64,000 nt of DNA from Diplolepis rosae (GCA_030998225.1 JAPYXD010000715.1:3658001-3722000); one strand, 5' to 3'. Positions 1 to 11,629 are shown, numbered from the stretch's first letter. The notes: generated from the sequence alone by a model not told the origin. Numbers and translations: made by a program.

Positions 1-63
1 GTATTTATTTTGAAAATGATGCGTCTGAGAGATAATTGATGAGGAAGATATTTATTGTGCTCG

Positions 64-345
64 CCTAGCACAATTCGGCACAACTTTTATTTTTTCGAAA
101 AAACAAAATGGCGGTGCTTGTAAAAAAAATTTTTTATAGAAATTATGGCCCCAATTTTCATTTTTTTCAAAAATTGTTTACGGCACAATTCACCACAAAC
201 CTAGCACAACTCAGCACAACTTTTGTTTTTTCAAAAAAACAAAATGGCGATACTGGTAAAAAATCGTTTTTTTTAAATTTTAGCCCTAATTTTCATTTTT
301 TTCAAAAATCATTAGATTTTTTCAAAAATGAAAATTTTAGATCCA
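64..345. repeat. Two-copy tandem repeat, period about 136 bp
   Basis: Two consecutive units begin with ctagcacaa at about 65 and 201. Both carry a gcacaactttt stretch, an acaaaatggcg stretch and a ccnaattttcattttttt stretch in the same order. Short open frames here come from the repeat and show no protein-like composition. The 346-550 stretch holds nothing I recognise. Confidence 0.75.
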
Positions 346-551
346 TTTCAGAGAAGTGTTTAAAATCGACCCGCTGAAATTTTTTAATGCGGGTTGTCAC
401 ACCTCAAAAAACCGTTAAAAATGTAGAGAAACTCAAGTAAAAACACCTGATTAAAAAAATTAATTAAAATTTATTTAATTCTGCTTGTACTCTGTGGCGT
501 TGAACATGTAATGGAATGAACTTTAACATGAAAAATGGCACTTGAATCATA

Positions 552-1018
552 TTATTCTAAGTCATCATCCGAATCACAATTTAGGTAAGTATAAACACTG
601 TATCGCATATCGGCGCATTTTCCGTAAACAGCTTCGTTGCATGTATGGCACTTGATGGATACTTTGCTGGTGAGTTTTTTGGGCATTTTCTGCAAGCAAT
701 GCATACAGTCATCACCACTGTCCTCGTTCAATGGTGATGCTTTCTTTTTCTTCATTCTTTTTACTGGTGTTGTCTTGTTCGGTATCGTGGCTTTCTTCGG
801 TGACGCATTTCGTTTGCGCTTTTCAGCGGCAGCCTCTTTTTTGTCTGTCGCAGCTGTTCAAATTTGCTGTCGTTCCTTTAGAAAGGCAATATTTTCCGCC
901 AAAGTCCAAATCATAGTCTTTTGTGGCTTTAGGCCAAGATTTGATTTCTTCTTCGGAGTTCCAGAACGCAACAGACCAACCGTAGAAAGAAACGAAGATA
1001 AACTACTCGCTCGGGACA
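552..1018 (-). pseudogene. Transposase C-terminal tail remnant
   Basis: The minus strand encodes a lysine-rich segment followed by a cysteine pattern: CMHC, then CHTC about 20 residues later, then GKC, ending in an acidic tail (about 552-755). A C-x2-C ... C-x2-C tail after a basic linker is common at the end of DDE transposases of the pogo/jerky kind, and I infer that origin. Upstream, at 860-1018, another frame reads through a leucine/lysine-rich stretch but meets a stop, so the frame is broken. No catalytic core is visible. It could instead be a fragment of a host zinc-finger protein. Confidence 0.35.
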
Positions 1019-1355
1019 TCAAAGATACTCGCTCGGGAAATCGAAGATGTTGATGAGTCTGACGTCGACACCCTTTTGTGAGCAGCTACATCTGCGTTTG
1101 TATGTATTGAATTCAGTATTTAAGAAATAAATACGTGCAACGTTTTAGTATACGGATTCTTCCTCGATTTTCTTTGACATTGATATATTACGGCTTCAAC
1201 GTTTTTCAAAGGTACTCGGTTTCGCATGATTTCAACATTTTCTTTTATTTCCTTTTTTTTACTCACAGCTGGTGAGTTGCAAAGATAATTTTGAATTTTC
1301 GCCTTCATACTTTTGGCTGGCACTTTCGATGACTAAGCATCTGTATCGTGTAATA

Positions 1356-2624
1356 TTGGGTTAGCAACAAAGTCATTTCGCTTTTTTCCGCTAGATGACT
1401 TTAGTTGTTCGAAGTCATTTTTCTCCATTGCAAACTTCAGACCGTATATGATATTTGACAGCTGACGTTTCATAGATTATTCAGTAAAAATAAAGTTTCT
1501 AGTTTTTTGTTTATTTATTGTTTTGCATTGATTTAAAATGGAAATTCCAGACGGTCATTTTCGTCACATTTTACTTTATTACTTCCGAAAAGGTAAAAAC
1601 GCAGTGCATGCTCAGAAAAAGTTGTATGATGTTTATGGCAAAGAATCATTAACAGAACGCCAGTGCCAGAATTGGTTTGCTCGTTTTCGTTCCGGAGATT
1701 TTCACCTCAAAGACACACCACGCTCTGGACGCCCAACTGAATTTGAAAACGACAAAATAAAAGCAATGATAGAAAATAACCTTCGTAGTACGGCACGAGA
1801 GATCTCAGAGAAGCTCAACATATCACATACATGCGTTGAAAGTTACGTTAATAAGCTCGATATTTTGGTTTCTAACAAATTGAACGAAATTCAACTCACC
1901 AAACGAAATTCTACTTGTGATTCACTGCTGAAACGTAACGAAAACAATCCATTTTTGAAGCGAATCATAACGGGCGATGAAAAATGGGTAGTTTAAGATA
2001 ACGTCATGCGAAAAAATCACGGAGCAAGCGAGATGAGCCTACACAATCGACATCAAAAGCCGATATTCATCAAAAGAAGGATAAGCTAAGTGATTAATGG
2101 GATTTCAAAGGTATTGTTTATTTGGAGCTGCTCCCAAGGAACCAAACTATCAATTCGAATGTCTATTGTCACCAGCTAATGAATTTGGACAAAGGAATCA
2201 AGAAAAAACGGCCAGAACTGGCAACTCGTAGAGGCGTCATCTTCCATTAATATAACGCCAGACCACATATATCTTTGGTCACTCGCAAAAAATTATTGGA
2301 GTTAGGCTGGGGAGTAATGCCTCATCCACCGTATAGTCCTGAACCTTGCACGATCCGATTATCATTTATTTCGTTCACTTTAAAACCATTTGAATGGGAA
2401 AACATTTGATTCAAATGAGGCTGTCAAAAATGATTTGATTCAGTTTTTTGCCTTTAAGAAGCAAAGTTTCTACGAAAGCAGAATTATGAAGCTGACTGAA
2501 AGATGGCAAAGGGTCATGGAACAAAATGGCCAATACATAATTGATTAATGTTTGTTATTTGTATCAATAAACTTGCTTTGAAAATCATGAAAAAAAAAAC
2601 GAAATGACTTTGTTGCCAACCCAA
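1356..2624 (+). mobile_element. Mariner element, decayed, with TIRs and TA target site
   Basis: The left end reads ttgggttagcaacaaagtca and the right end is its inverted match (ends at 2,624), each flanked by TA. The 1,269 bp length is usual for mariner. The interior carries a broken transposase on the plus strand. It lies beside the minus-strand DUF4806-like exon, so it may sit in an intron of that gene. Confidence 0.92.
1538..2548 (+). pseudogene. Mariner transposase, frameshifted
   Basis: The first 150 codons are open from ATG 1538. They show the paired helix-turn-helix region of mariner transposases, including CQNWFARFRSGDF and an SGRP turn, then the first catalytic region (TGDEKWV, about residues 146-152), where the frame closes. 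Later frames still show NARPHISL with its catalytic aspartate replaced by asparagine, a PPYSP box, and a terminal NGQYIID before the stop. The parts are in normal order and the total length fits a protein of about 340 residues. Frameshifts and stops make it inactive. The N-terminus resembles the mellifera/cecropia mariner groups rather than the Mos1-like copies elsewhere in this window. Confidence 0.88.
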
Positions 2625-2675
2625 TATATAAGATAAAAGTATTATGTTTAATAAAGAGTATTAATATACATTTAC

Positions 2676-2790
2676 CAAATTTATCGGTCCCATCCCAGGT
2701 AAATTTTGCAGCTACGTCTCTAGTCATGATTCGCATCATAGCTTTATTAACAACATTCTCTCCATCACCGAGATCATGGACAAATAAAAT
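2676..2790 (-). CDS. DUF4806-like domain exon (partial gene)
   Basis: A 115 bp minus-strand exon is bounded by an acceptor (tttattgtag, just above 2,790) and a donor (GTAAAT from 2,675). It is open in one frame and includes MRIMTRDVAAKFTWDG, which fits the conserved 'tnelA..ysW.G..gK' block of DUF4806, a domain found in many insect proteins of unknown function. The mariner at 1,356-2,624 would lie in the following intron. The exon before it is not certain: an open frame at 2,794-3,153 ends at the acceptor TAG and could be an unrelated retained intron sequence. Function is unknown. A decayed duplicate of a host gene is as likely as a working one. Confidence 0.45.
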
Positions 2791-3427
2791 CTACAATAAA
2801 TGTTTCATAATTTCGCTCTTCAAATATTTCGCCATATTAGGTAAAGCAAGAAAATTGTCGCCACCTTCAGCTTGCAGCTTCTCAAATAAGCCTATACCAT
2901 AATTTTGCAATTTGTCGAGATCGAAAACAGCGTTCATCAGTTCATTATCGTCATTGCTCAAACAGCTTGTACTCTCTGAAATATTGATATGAACATGATA
3001 TAGAACTCTAAAGGCAAATACAAATTCAATTGAATGTGGTGCTTGAATCATACTTTTAGCGCGATTTGATTCGCAAAGGACACGGAGAGGTTTATTATCA
3101 GTTGTTGTCCTTTTTGGTTCCACTAACACGTTGTGTTTTCCATCGTGGTACATATATTTGGAATATTATTTAATTGATCCTGTTGCTTCTCTGAAAATAT
3201 TTAATGATCAAATTAAGATCGATATAATGATAGGCGCACTCTCGAAACGCATCATGCTGTTTTCCAATGAGGCTTATCAATTTTTTGGACCGGTTTTGCG
3301 ATGCACAAAACACGAAGACTTTCTCATCACCACCTGAAGAAATCATGAATTTGATACCATATGCATATCTTCTAACATTGTAATAAAAATTAATATATTC
3401 ACATATTAAATCAAATATAATTATCAA
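2791..3427 (-). other. Two unrecognised open frames upstream of the DUF4806-like exon
   Basis: Minus-strand frames at 2,791-3,153 (120 codons) and 3,170-3,427 have fairly normal amino-acid composition and could be earlier exons of the gene ending at 2,676. No domain is recognised, and I could not place confident splice sites that keep one frame. The region 3,428-4,090 shows no convincing coding or repeat signal. Confidence 0.25.
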
Positions 3428-4104
3428 TATGTAGCTCCCTTTTTATTTCTAATAAATTTCCTTCATTTGGGTCACACGAAGAGATGACTATGTCTTATAA
3501 ATTGAACTTCTCTTGCAGTGAATTTTTATATTAGTGCAAGAAGATAAATATCACAATACCAATCATGATACATTATAAATATTGCATCAGCAATAGTAGA
3601 GCTACTAGTAAAAATGAAGTACATTAGAGTAAAAAAACACAATTTTCTGACAGTAAAATATGAACCGTAAGGGTTTTAATAGAATTTTTTATGGCACTTT
3701 ATTGGCTTTCATTTGGATCTTGATATTATGGAGACGAAATTTTTCAATACTGACTTTGCACATAAAATCATTGCGTAGTTGTCTGTGGGACAAAATAACC
3801 AACATTTTTTGGGATAACAGCCAATAAACTTCGTCATATTTATGGTTCATGAGTACATTGACTTTTTCAATGCATATTGAATCGAAATCATTTTTTCGCC
3901 ACTCGTTTATACCTTTAGTTAGAACTTCCAGAAGAATTTTTGGTTTTCTTGGGAGAGCGGTGCACTGATGCTGTAAGTATTAAAAAAAGTGCACTTATAA
4001 ATCAATTTCTATGAGATAAAATATGTGCAAAACGTGAAACATCGTCTCTATATGCTTATTAAAAAATAAGTATTTCAGTTCTGCTTATTTTTTATTATGA
4101 TTCT

Positions 4105-4874
4105 TTTGTCTTGTATTATAATAATTTGTTACAGCAAGTTTGTCTGTTATCTCATAGCATTTCTTAGTAACAGTAAAAAATCACTTTTTACTGCTTTTTA
4201 TCATGTCAAAAGTTTATCGAAGATGAGAAATTTACAATTAAATGATTATATAAAACATGTGTTTGTAGAAATGAGGGGTCGAAATGAAAATCGATAATTA
4301 GTTCCGGTTCCTGAGCGTTCGCATGCATTTTTGATCGAAATTGATGGACAACAAATTGACTTCCCAGAATAAATAATTATATGTAAGTATTAGCCGAATT
4401 CAAACGGAACTTTGAATTATATGTATGTATTTATCGAATTAAAGTGAAAAATATTTCAAGCGAATAATTCAGGTGGATCATCATTCGGATGGTCCACTGA
4501 TTTATGGAAATTTCAAGAAACAGTACCGAAAGTACAATTTTAAAAATTATATTTTAACCACATCAATTCCGAACAACTGTTGCTTAATACATGGCGCGTT
4601 TATGCTCATTGAAAATTTTACCGAGACAAAGGAAGGATCAGTTCTTGTTATTGGTCGCAAGTTTGTAGATCTCACTGATTTATTTAGTGAACCCTGTTCT
4701 TCTATGAAAGCTAATATTTATTGCGCAACAAATTTATCAGCGCGTTTAGCGTGGCCAGTAATCGAAATTCAGGAGAAATGTATGTATTTGCCATTACCAA
4801 AGGAAAAAAAAAGTTTTGCTGTTATTCCCTGTTTTCAAACTGCATTGCGCGATGGCGAATTCAACAAGTTATGA
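4105..4874 (+). CDS. Unrecognised insect-type protein, terminal exon plus decayed upstream piece
   Basis: From an acceptor-like AG at 4,471-4,472, a 133-codon frame runs to TGA at 4,874. Its composition is normal, with a cluster of features (PNNCC, VIGRKF, PCSS, IYCATNLSA, WPV.EI) ending in a hydrophobic VIPCF. I associate this general pattern with unnamed multi-copy insect proteins but cannot name a family. Just upstream (about 4,170-4,360) short frames in other phases have similar composition (a 'HAFLIEIDGQQIDF' stretch), as if an earlier exon had decayed. It lies on the same strand as the DUF4806-like exons at 5,875-8,337 and could belong to one larger gene. Function cannot be inferred. 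Confidence 0.35.
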
Positions 4875-5487
4875 ATATTTATAATTGCAAAGAAACTTTA
4901 ATCACTTTGATTACCGTAATTGAAAAATTGTCCGTTCCATTTGGTTTCTATCCAATGTAAAATATGTCTGATTTCTCTGCATCAACAATCTTCATTCGAA
5001 TTGTTTATAATTCTTCAAATTATTACTCTCAATTAACATCTATATTATAAAGATAATTAGTAGAAATGATGTGTACTATTGAAAGTTTCTTGCAAGCATG
5101 TTTTCTTGGATAAAAAGTCAATTAAAAAGCAATAAAATAATGTAAATGTAATATTGAATTAAATTACAATTAGGTCATTCAGGTCATGTTTAATTTACTA
5201 TTAGCTAATAAGTATCCGTCTACAAATTTAAAATAATATAATTGCATTGATCACGGTCTCTGTTGAAAAATCGAAGAGAATCAACATTTTATTGTTGATG
5301 CACTGATGTAAACGAACAAAAAATCAAAAATTGCATAGACATTTACGTTGCATACTAAAAAATATTCGACTTTATCTAATACGTAATCAGATTTCGAGTT
5401 TTCTGCATTATAGTTCGTTAATTTTCGTATTTTGTATTTACTTTTCATAAATTCTATTTTTTCTAATGATAAATTTTTTCCCTGCAC

Positions 5488-5640
5488 ATGTCTGACTGGA
5501 TTTCAAAAAACACTTTCACCTCTCTCGAGTTGTCGGACAACATTCGTCGCGTTGTTCCAACCTTATGGCTCATAGATAGAGACACGGTTCTCCGTGAGTA
5601 TGAAACATTGAAAGAATTGTTGATGAAAGCTGCTTGTTGA
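5488..5640 (+). other. Possible exon of the DUF4806-like gene
   Basis: A short frame on the plus strand contains DNIRRVVPTLWL, like the 'VVP..W' motif near the N-terminus of many DUF4806 proteins. A good donor-like GTGAGT occurs at about 5,592, but its phase does not match the next exon (phase 0 at 5,875), so the link is not established. Confidence 0.2.
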
Positions 5641-5874
5641 CTGCAGCCGAATAGCGAATGGAAAAAGCAAAAAATTGAAAGTTTACTCGAGATTTTTAGT
5701 ATAAACTTAAAGTATGAAATATAAAAAATACTTTTAGAAATGCAACTTTGAACTAAATACAAAATTAAAAAATTATAATTGTATCTTTTCAATTGTCGTA
5801 ATCGCAAAAAAATAATAACAGTAAGGAATGTTTAATCATTTTAACTCGGATAATGCTATGATTTTTCAATCCAG

Positions 5875-8337
5875 AAAAGTTCGAATTTTTCATTGAATGA
5901 AAAACAAGCAAAGCGAGTGAATCTGGACAATTTTCAAAATGACATAATTGAAATGGTGCCGATGAAAGATCCGAAAGACGTGGACAGGCTGGAAACACTT
6001 CTGCAAAAAGATGTAAAGAAAAATTTCATGTGTTGAACTGTTGTGTATTGTTAAATGTATTAAGTACCTTAAGTCAGTAGCTTTTGAAGAAGAATTAAAA
6101 TTTTGTAATGAAACTCTTCTGATTTTGAGGTATTGTAATATACGTTATTTATTTTTTTTACTGCTACTATATAGAAAAATTTGTAGATATGGTATCAAAA
6201 TTTTTGAACTACGGAATTTTTAATTACTGATATGAGTAGCATTCGAAATCTTGATATAAAACATATTAATTGATAAATGTTTTATTATAACAGGAGGATT
6301 ATGTTAGAGGCAAAATCTTGAGTGAATCAACTTCGGGGGCTGTTAAAAATATGCTTCAAAGCATATTAACAGATGAACTTGCACTTTTATACAGCTGGAG
6401 AGGGACCGTAAAATGGCATGCACAAATATTAATGTCAGTCAAGTTAATAAATGGTATGGTGATTATATAGGGTGGGCCATCTAACATTTGGAATTTGAAT
6501 CGGCTATAAAAAAAAAACTTATGGATATTTTTTTAAAAGTATGGTTTTATTAGAAAGATTGAACCTTTCCATTTAAGGCGGTATTCTAGTCTAGAATTTT
6601 GAAAAAATCGATTTTTTGTTTTTCCATGTTTTTAAAGAATAGACCTTTAAGAATATTTCCTCCGAAGGAATTTTAAAAATTTTAATTACTTACGGAGTTA
6701 TAGCTATTTAAGTGATGCAGCGCGCGAACCGGTCCTGCCACGTTAAATCTGGCGGCCCACAGTGGTACAGAATCCGAAAAAGCTGGCCAAAACTATAAAG
6801 TTTGCTTTGCAATAATTGCATTTGTATAAAATTGTATGTATTTGAACAAGAGGAAGGTCCAATGTATGGAGCAGGAATCGCCGATTAACGAAATGTGAGT
6901 AAAAACTGCCTGCAACTTTTCTCAAATCTTTAAACGCGTTTTTCTCTAAACTACTTTTTCCAACAAGTTTGACATGATTTCTCAAGTTCTAATGAACCGA
7001 TTGACTTGAAATTTGGCGTGGACCTTCTTTATATATCCCTCTATCGTTCGAAGTAGGATTATGTGAAAATTTTGATTTTTACTATTTTTAAAAAATTTTA
7101 AACTTTATAAAAAACAGAGCAAAAACAAACTTTTTTTTCAAACAGTCGCCATTTTGTGAAAAAAAATTTTTTGTTTTTTTCCCTAGTTCAGGTGATAGCG
7201 ATATTCTTACTCATTAAGAATCTATTTTTTTTCAGATCATCAGAAGGTTTAGAATCGTGTCAATATGGACGCACTCTTTTTTTCACCCCCGCCACTTCAC
7301 CAGCCTGTAACTTTGTCAATTTTCAAATTTTTTTAATTTTCAATTTTTTTTGTATTGTTAAAATATTAATAAATATCTCATAAAAAATGGATGGTAAAAA
7401 TATTTTTAGTTTTTTTTATAGAATTTAAAAAACACCCAAAATTTGTAACTTTAGACTAGAATACCCCCTTAAGAATGAAACACAACATCATTCAAATGAC
7501 TGCCATGGCTGACATTACCGTATCCCATTCGATCAACTCAATTTTTCAGTACATTTTCGATTTTTTGGGCTTCAGTCCCTAGAATGGCAACTTCAATTTC
7601 GTGTTTCAAGGCCTTAATCGTCTCTGAATGGTTAGCGTATCACTTATCCTTAGCGGCTCCCCACAAAAAAAAGTCCAACGGCATCATATCACAGCTCCGT
7701 GTCGGCCATTTGACATCAGGATTTTGACTGATTATTCGATTTTCGAAAACGGTGTGCAAAAGATCGATTGTTACGTTGGCTGTGTGGCAAGTGGCCGCGT
7801 CCTGTTGAAACCAAATGTCGTCCATGTCATCCTCTTCAATTTTTGAAAACAAAAATTCGTTGAGCATGGCACGGCAACGCTCGCCATTGACCGCAACGGC
7901 GGTTCCTTGCTCATTTCCGAAAAAAAATGGCAGTCATTTGAATGATGTTATGTTTTATTCTTAAAGGGAAAGGTTTAATCTTTCTAATCAAACCATACCT
8001 TTGAAAAAATATCCATTAGTTTTTTTTATAGCCGATTCAAATTCCAAATGTTAGATAGCCCACCCTGTAGTTGCAAAATTCTAGATTGTAAAAATATGCA
8101 GAAATACGAAATTAAAAATTATTTGTTTCAGACATTGCAAAGAAAAAATTTCCGAAAACGGTTGAAGAAATTGAAAATATGATTAAAACGTGGTTTACGA
8201 GAGCTAATACGAGAATCCACGATGCAGCAAAAAAGAGTAAAAAACCTCAAGACAAGAAGGACGCAGTCATACAAAAGCCAACGAAAGTGCGCACAACGGT
8301 ACATAACGATACCGAAATTTCCAGCGATGAATCGTAA
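5875..8337 (+). CDS. DUF4806-like domain protein, three 3' exons
   Basis: Three exons join in one frame: 5,875-6,012 (acceptor caatccag, donor GTAAAG, phase 0), 6,294-6,453 (acceptor ataacag, donor GTATGG, phase 1) and 8,132-8,337 (acceptor tgtttcag), ending at TAA. The joined frame shows the DUF4806 order: a 'MVPMKDPKDVDRLETLL' start, 'VKNMLQSILTDELALLYSW' in the middle, 'VKWHAQIL' after it, then a basic lysine-rich tail. The upstream start is not found. The function of this domain is unknown; it is widespread and multi-copy in insects. The 1.7 kb last intron is almost entirely one transposon (6,468-8,067). A second DUF4806-like exon lies on the opposite strand at 2,676-2,790, which suggests a divergent or inverted duplicate. 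Confidence 0.6.
6577..7468. mobile_element. TTAA-flanked non-autonomous TIR element
   Basis: The ends read ggcggtattctagtcta and its inverted near-match (tagactagaatacccc). TTAA occurs at 6,573-6,576 and 7,469-7,472. The intact opposite arm of the host transposon (about 7,950-7,975) has a single TTAA at the matching position, so the TTAA is a target-site duplication. TTAA targeting is typical of piggyBac and Kolobok elements; no transposase frame is visible, so the superfamily is inferred only from the target. Confidence 0.8.
7511..7920 (-). pseudogene. Tc1/mariner-type transposase fragment
   Basis: A minus-strand frame (7,640-7,867 open) contains WFQQDAATCHTA followed about 30 residues later by a WPTRSCDMMPLDFFLWG box. 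These are the second catalytic aspartate region and the 'PRSPDLtPlDFfLWG' box of insect Tc1/mariner transposases. The DNA-binding part and first catalytic residue are absent, so this is an internally deleted copy, short by more than half. Confidence 0.85.
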
Positions 8338-9458
8338 TTATCTTGATAGTTGTAATAAATGTTTGTTATTCTGAAGAAACAGTGAAAATATCACTTTTAC
8401 CCAATTTTTTAATATATAAAATACAATTTTTCATACCTCTTGTAGAGCTCTTAACATAGAGCTCTAGAAAATATTTACTTACCTGTTCTAGCAGAGTTTT
8501 TAATATTTGTCTATAGGACGATTTTCGTAACGTCTTGTGAATAGATTATCATGAACTTCGACAAGTTTTTAACAACCTCTAACAGATACCTCAATTAAAG
8601 AGGACTGGAATACGTTTTTAAGAAGCTCTAGACCAAAAATATTCGAATTAGCGGCCAATTTGAGCTCTACTAGACGTCTAATAACACTTTTTACGGAAAA
8701 TCGGAACGTCTTTTAGAGCTCTCCCGTTTTTCCCAAAAAGCTGTTTTAGACGTCTAATAGATGATCTTATGTTACTTGGGGATGAATTAATAATTGTTAT
8801 AAACAAATTATTAAATAAATACGCACCTAAATTAATTGTATTAAAAAAAAACAACAATTATTGATATTGATAATAAATTTAGTGATTTCAATTCCAACAG
8901 GTAGTATTTCCGGTAGTCGTCGCCCCATCCCCAGTGACGGTCATCTATTTCTTTCGACGTTTTCGATCCGCTTGCTCCTTTGGATTGCTGTGCATGCGAG
9001 CTTTCAATGTTTTCTTCTTGTTCCCCCGATACTCTTATTGAACGGTCCATGTAAGTTCCTATCTTTACGGGAGCATCCCTAATAAGGAGCCACGAATCAG
9101 GTCACGGCCCTGTACCCCTACCGGGTCCAGTTAAGAAAATGATCAGAGAATACCATTCTTTGACCGTTCTCTGACCTCACATTATCATGGCTAAGAACGA
9201 TGAAAAACATTTAAAACATTGCAACTATGTTTCTGTGGCGAAATTAAATTTAGAAAAAAAATTAAAGCTGAAGACTAGTGCTTTACAATGTTGTTGATGT
9301 TGTCACAGCAATTTTTGCTGCGGTAGCAGATACTGCTACGCTTGGCACCCAATCAGAAGAGTTTTATTTATAGCCGAGTTCCCTGGTTGGTTGCCAAACG
9401 TATCAAAGGTTGCTTCTATGGCAAAAGTTGCTGTGGTGTAAACAGGCTCTATCCATTT
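8338..9458. other. Non-coding stretch with degenerate AGAGCTCT / GACGTCTAA repeats
   Basis: At 8,441-8,776 the palindromes agagctct and gacgtctaa recur several times, as in an old repeat, but no ends or TSD could be set. At 8,841-9,050 a 69-codon minus-strand frame (ATG at about 9,050) includes a DDRHWGWGDDYRKYYL stretch; its composition is protein-like but I do not recognise it. Nothing recognisable lies at 9,080-9,458. Confidence 0.3.
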
Positions 9459-9819
9459 TTTTTTTCTTTTGGTGAGGGGGAAAAATGGCAAAATCTTTTA
9501 TAGACGTTGTACAGGACTCTCCTAGGACGGGTCTGGGCATACCTGTTAAAACCAGAAAACCCCCTCTCTCGAACCAATACACCACCCGCGGAACCGCCTT
9601 TCGGCTTTAAACTTCACGGATGGTTGGTTCCATTAAAGTCACGTACGACTCTTCCGTCATCCGTTCGCTCGGAACTTCCATCCGCGGCCACACGCCCACT
9701 AGGCAAACCGACTAGCCGCGCCACCCAGGGGAGAAACAAACAGATTCCTCCCCTGATCGACGCGAACAGCCAAGTCTACCCGAGACGCAGGACCGCGGGT
9801 GCAGGCCCCGATGCGATTT

Positions 9820-11629
9820 CTACTGGCCCTCCCCGTTTTTTCGCTCTCGACGCCCATCAAGTTCTCGCGTCTTCATCGCAAGTGTGACGAATGACTCGAT
9901 GACCGTCCAGAACCGTTCAGACTGGAGCATGAGAGGGACCATCGTGTCAGGAGTGAGTTCGGAATCCACCGCCTGACCGAGGACCTCCCTAGCCACACCC
10001 CATTTTGCGCAGACGAAGATTGCGTGCTCCGCGTTATCCACCGGGAAATCGCAGTAGCAACACGTCTCCTCGTCTCTCTTCTTAAAGCGCCTCAGGTACG
10101 CGTTAGAACAGCCATGGCCCGAGAGCGCTTGCGTCAAGTAAAAGCCGACTTCCCCGTGCTTTCTGTTCAGCCAGGTGGCGAGCTCCGGGATCAGGCGGTA
10201 GGTCCATCTCCCTGTCTGTTCTCATCTGCCATTTCTTGACGAGTCTGCGCCTTCCATCCTTGCGGATGGCCTCCTTTGCGCGAGCGATTTCCTGCAGGTC
10301 GGCGCAGGTAAGCTTCTTACGGAGCTGAAAGGTCTCCTGCCTTTCCTCCGCCAATAAATCTATTGGCGGGACGCTCGCCAGGACCAACACAGCGCTCGTC
10401 GAGATAGTTCTATATGCTGAAACTATTCTCAGCGCGACAAGTCTCTGCGCCGAGAACAGCTTCTTCTGGATAGCATGGTTTTGCAAGGTATTGGCCCAGA
10501 CCGGAGCTGCATAAAGCAGCTTCGAATGGACCACGCTCGCCACCAATCTTCTTTTCGCTTCCCTGGGTCCAACAATGTTTGCCATAAGCCGGGCCAAGTA
10601 CGCTCCACATTGGATGGCTTTGGCAGCTGCGATCTTTAGGTGTTCGCCAAAGCTAAGCCTACGATCCAGCTGCACCCCCCCGTACTTAATGCTTGTTTTC
10701 CACTCGACTTCATGCTCTCCGAACCTTCTGCCTCACCGAGCGCACAGCAGCTTCAAACGACCTAGCAGGGCAGACCCAACCAAGCTTATCGATGAGCCTG
10801 GTTTCTTCGAGGTGTTCGCGAAATCTTTCCCTGCTGAGTCGTCTCGTGTTCCAGGAGGGGCTCCTTCCTTCGCCGCTCCTACCCTTATCCACCGCCTGAC
10901 ATTGTTGTTCTAGTGTAAATTCGATGCACCGGTGGTCACTCAAGGTTATTATCTCGAGGACCGACCAATCGCTTATCCTTGAAGCGAGGCGCGGTGCGGC
11001 AATCGTGAGATCAATGATTGACCCCCCCCCCCCGCTCCTCGTCTGAACGTGAATTCCCCGCTCTGATTCAAGACGATCAGGTCGTTCCTAGCGACCATCT
11101 CGCCAACCAAGATTCCCGTCCTATCTAGGCGGGTCTCACCCCATTCGGGCGACTTGCTGTCAAAGTTACCCCCTATGAGGGACCGCCCGACTTCCTGACT
11201 GAGGCTCTCCTCAAGGAGGTGGATCTGGGTCTCAAAGACCTCGAAAGGATCATTGGGGGAGAAGTAGCAGCTGTACACACACACACCCACCACCTCCACC
11301 TGAACGAACCCCGCGTCGAACTCCAGGAAATCCCCGACGCTCAAATCAGGGCCACAAACAAGGATGCCGGCCCTCCTTGATGCATCCTGATACCAAGCAG
11401 AGTTTTCGGACCACTTGTACTGCTCACTAATGAGCAGCACATCGGCCTCCCTCTCCCTGGCAATCTGCATTAGGAGGTCCTGGGCATCCTTCACCCTTCC
11501 GAGGTTGAGTTGCAGGAACTTCAATTCCTGCCTCTCAACCTCTGAAGCTCTTCCCGGAAGACCGGGCAGGAGCCGCTTCCTGACACATGGGCGGCATCTT
11601 TGTCGCCCCTGTCTGCGCATGTCAGGCAC
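9820..11629 (-). pseudogene. R1-like ORF2: endonuclease and C-terminal zinc knuckle, RT core deleted
   Basis: Read on the minus strand, 10,973-11,629 encodes an APE-type endonuclease (FLQLNLGR start, ISEQYK, a degenerate GGNFDSKSPEWG in place of GDFNA, then SDHRCIEF at about 10,930). After QKVRRA at about 10,710 the sequence jumps directly to a region with KYGGVQLDRRLSFGEHL, normally found after the fingers-palm core, so roughly the whole RT catalytic part with its FADD box is missing. 9,820-10,137 ends with CCYCDFPVDNAEHAIFVC, the CCHC knuckle typical of R1-clade C-termini. Several frame changes occur. The protein could not retrotranspose. It overlaps ORF1 by about 100 bp, as is common in this clade. 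Confidence 0.88.

Larger units (their letters stand above)
6468..8067 (-). mobile_element. Tc1/mariner-type element, internally deleted, split by a younger insertion
   Basis: The left end (gggtgggccatctaacattt) and right end are inverted matches, each flanked by TA. The inverted arms are long: about 109 bp at 6,468-6,576 continuing at 7,473-7,510, matched by 7,918-8,067. Removing the TTAA insertion at 6,577-7,468 restores the arm. Between the arms only a fragment of transposase remains. The whole element sits in the last intron of the DUF4806-like gene. Confidence 0.88.

Noticed and set aside
637..1053. 138-codon plus-strand frame
   Set aside because: Opposite strand of the lysine-rich transposase tail; Phe-rich composition typical of a shadow frame.
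1120..1323. 67-codon lysine-rich minus-strand frame as the start of the transposase at 552-1,018
   Set aside because: No motif and no continuous link; not enough support.
5488..5640. Firm exon of the DUF4806-like gene
   Set aside because: The good donor at about 5,592 has the wrong phase for the exon at 5,875, so only a weak mention was kept.
8855..8885. Match of attattgatattgataataaatttagtg to part of the LTRs at 48,163 and 63,440
   Set aside because: About 25-30 AT-rich bases without matching flanks; may be chance.
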